NCBI GenBank assembly: GCA_020722415.1
Contig: DYKV01000002.1
Span: forward strand, 15,718 to 59,323
DNA length: 43,606 nt
Source: Anaerolinea sp.
GTDB taxonomy: Bacteria; Chloroflexota; Anaerolineae; Anaerolineales; UBA4823
Direction: 5' to 3'
Under the pieces are notes generated by a model that was given only the letters and a program-made list of their open reading frames with translations, was not told where the DNA came from and did no database searches. A program made the position numbers and the translations under genes. How positions within the stretch are numbered: position 1 is the stretch's first letter; each line of letters begins with the position of its first letter. Shown here in pieces: positions 42,276-43,606 of the stretch.

Positions 42276-42631
42276 TCGACATTGGAATGGTCTCATACGC
42301 CTTAACTGAAGGTAAAAATAATATCGAGATCGCAAAGAGATGGTTGCGTAGCACCATTCGGACCCTTGAGGAAGCAGGAGCAACTGAGGCGGCAGGCGAG
42401 TTTAACATTATCTTACAGGACCTCAATAATCTCGCCCCCTTTGATGGGCCGCTTACTTCCTTGAAAAATGTTTATGCAAAACATAAGGAATCGCTTGAAA
42501 CAGCTAGCCGCACGATTCGCGCCCGTAAGATTGTTGCAAGTCTTACAAACTTGCCAATTGATGAAACCAACCGAACAATTACAGAAGAAAATATTGTCAG
42601 GGTTCTTTCTGAGCTTGACAAGCAACATTAA
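42272..42631 (+). CDS. Hypothetical protein
   Basis: 119-aa helical ORF. Confidence 0.6.
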   Translation: MIDIGMVSYALTEGKNNIEIAKRWLRSTIRTLEEAGATEAAGEFNIILQDLNNLAPFDGPLTSLKNVYAKHKESLETASRTIRARKIVASLTNLPIDETNRTITEENIVRVLSELDKQH

Positions 42632-42984
42632 TGGCACACATAGACAAATATTTCCGATTAGCACGGCAAATTGCCTTGCATGGTGATACGAAGGAAGCAA
42701 CCCGACAGTATCGTCTAGGAGCAGTCGGGGTGCGCACGGACGGGGCTATTGTCACCGCAAGCAATGTGCCACAGCGAACACCTGAACCTAATGCCCATGC
42801 CGAAGCACGACTAGCAAAGAAACTTGACTGGGGGTCTGTTGTTTATGTTGTTCGAATATATAGCAATGGTAAACTTGCAATTGCTCGCCCTTGTAAAAAA
42901 TGTCAAATTGCTCTACGTTTGCGTGGGGTAACGCGTGTTTATTACTCTATTAGTGAAACCGAATATGGAGTTCTGTGCCTATGA
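42631..42984 (+). CDS. Cytidine deaminase-fold protein
   Basis: HAEARLAKK and PCKKCQIAL zinc motifs. Confidence 0.75.
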   Translation: MAHIDKYFRLARQIALHGDTKEATRQYRLGAVGVRTDGAIVTASNVPQRTPEPNAHAEARLAKKLDWGSVVYVVRIYSNGKLAIARPCKKCQIALRLRGVTRVYYSISETEYGVLCL

Positions 42985-43247
42985 AACTGTTACGCTGGAT
43001 TACCAAGCCTAGTGACGTATATGTTCTTGTCTGTGATAAAGATGAAGAATTTCGTGCCTATTATTACCTCTTTACACGCATGAATGACGCCGGATATTAT
43101 GACAACTCTCTTGAAGGTGAACAAAGTAAGTGGTACGCAGCTGCCATGCAAGGCGACCGTGGCGCAGCACGAAAATTGTTGCGTTATCGTAGTAACCACG
43201 GTTATGAGAATGAAACTGTTTACCTTGAAAATGTAGTCATTCCATAA
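42981..43247 (+). CDS. Small hypothetical protein
   Basis: MKLLRWITKPSDVYVLVCDKDEE..., ATGA overlap. Confidence 0.55.
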   Translation: MKLLRWITKPSDVYVLVCDKDEEFRAYYYLFTRMNDAGYYDNSLEGEQSKWYAAAMQGDRGAARKLLRYRSNHGYENETVYLENVVIP

Positions 43248-43269
43248 ACAAAGTACTGTGGATTGTCAA

Positions 43270-43605
43270 ATGAGAGGACGAATAGTTGATTGCTACGATC
43301 AGGAAGTGCGGATTGGCGACCGCATATTTGTTTGCGACATTCGCTATTACTACCTTCCTGGCGACCCAGGGGTACGATATTACCCCGATGGAACTGGCTG
43401 CCCACCCACGGGACCAGAGATTTACATTCACAAGGTTACAGTGAATGCAATCTATTTACTCGACACCACGTATGTCGATCGTGAATGGTTGGAAACCAGT
43501 GGGTGGGCAGCTTGGGCAGATAATACTGCTTGGGATAAAATTGATAATAATGACGACATATACTATATCCTTTGTGAAAATGCAGAAGCTGATTATGATT
43601 CATAG
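43270..43605 (+). CDS. Small hypothetical protein
   Basis: MRGRIVDCYDQEVRIGDRIFVCDI.... Stop TAG lies at the window edge. Confidence 0.55.
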   Translation: MRGRIVDCYDQEVRIGDRIFVCDIRYYYLPGDPGVRYYPDGTGCPPTGPEIYIHKVTVNAIYLLDTTYVDREWLETSGWAAWADNTAWDKIDNNDDIYYILCENAEADYDS

Positions 43606-43606
43606 T

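Noticed and set aside
1-43606. CRISPR arrays, IS elements, integrase or lysogeny genes
   Set aside because: I saw no regularly spaced direct repeats, transposase, recombinase or repressor signatures in the window.

Overview
This window looks like an interior segment of a large, fairly AT-rich tailed-phage genome, probably from a metagenome. I see no capsid, portal, terminase or integrase gene, so the genome continues outside the window. Left end (1-6461, +): a 5'-truncated repeat-bearing tail protein, a small tail protein, a 980-aa tail-tip-like protein, two Cys-rich proteins and an SPFH/Band-7 protein. Next comes a minus-strand replication/nucleotide block (6511-10556): DEDDh exonuclease, dATP/dGTP diphosphohydrolase-like protein and a 905-aa primase/SF3-helicase-type protein. 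A divergent intergenic region with a long imperfect palindrome follows. The rest is a long plus-strand block with two ParB-like proteins, dCMP deaminase, SNF2-like helicase, sugar-C-methyltransferase-like protein, GT41/OGT-like glycosyltransferase, RNA ligase, two metallophosphoesterases, PhoH, two tRNAs, family-A DNA polymerase, VRR-NUC, a sigma-like factor, PD-(D/E)XK nuclease, BCS1-like AAA+ ATPase, a nucleotide module (deoxyribosyltransferase-like, PRTase, GMP reductase, HAD, ThyX, class II RNR), an FkbM methyltransferase, a second deaminase-fold protein and many small ORFs. Points most worth following up: (i) two tandem tRNA-Thr(UGU) genes that both lack the near-universal U33, beside an RNA ligase/phosphoesterase/PhoH cluster; (ii) a phage BCS1-like AAA+ ATPase and an SPFH protein; (iii) the GMP reductase/PRTase/deoxyribosyltransferase purine module; (iv) a 19-aa ORF that is essentially only the SAM-binding motif of a DNA methyltransferase; (v) a shared 17-nt sigma54-like element; (vi) a reused GGAGGTTTAGGRACRGTG initiation leader; (vii) DnaJ-type zinc knuckles inside both the polymerase and the helicase. 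All family calls come from reading motifs by eye. No database search was run.
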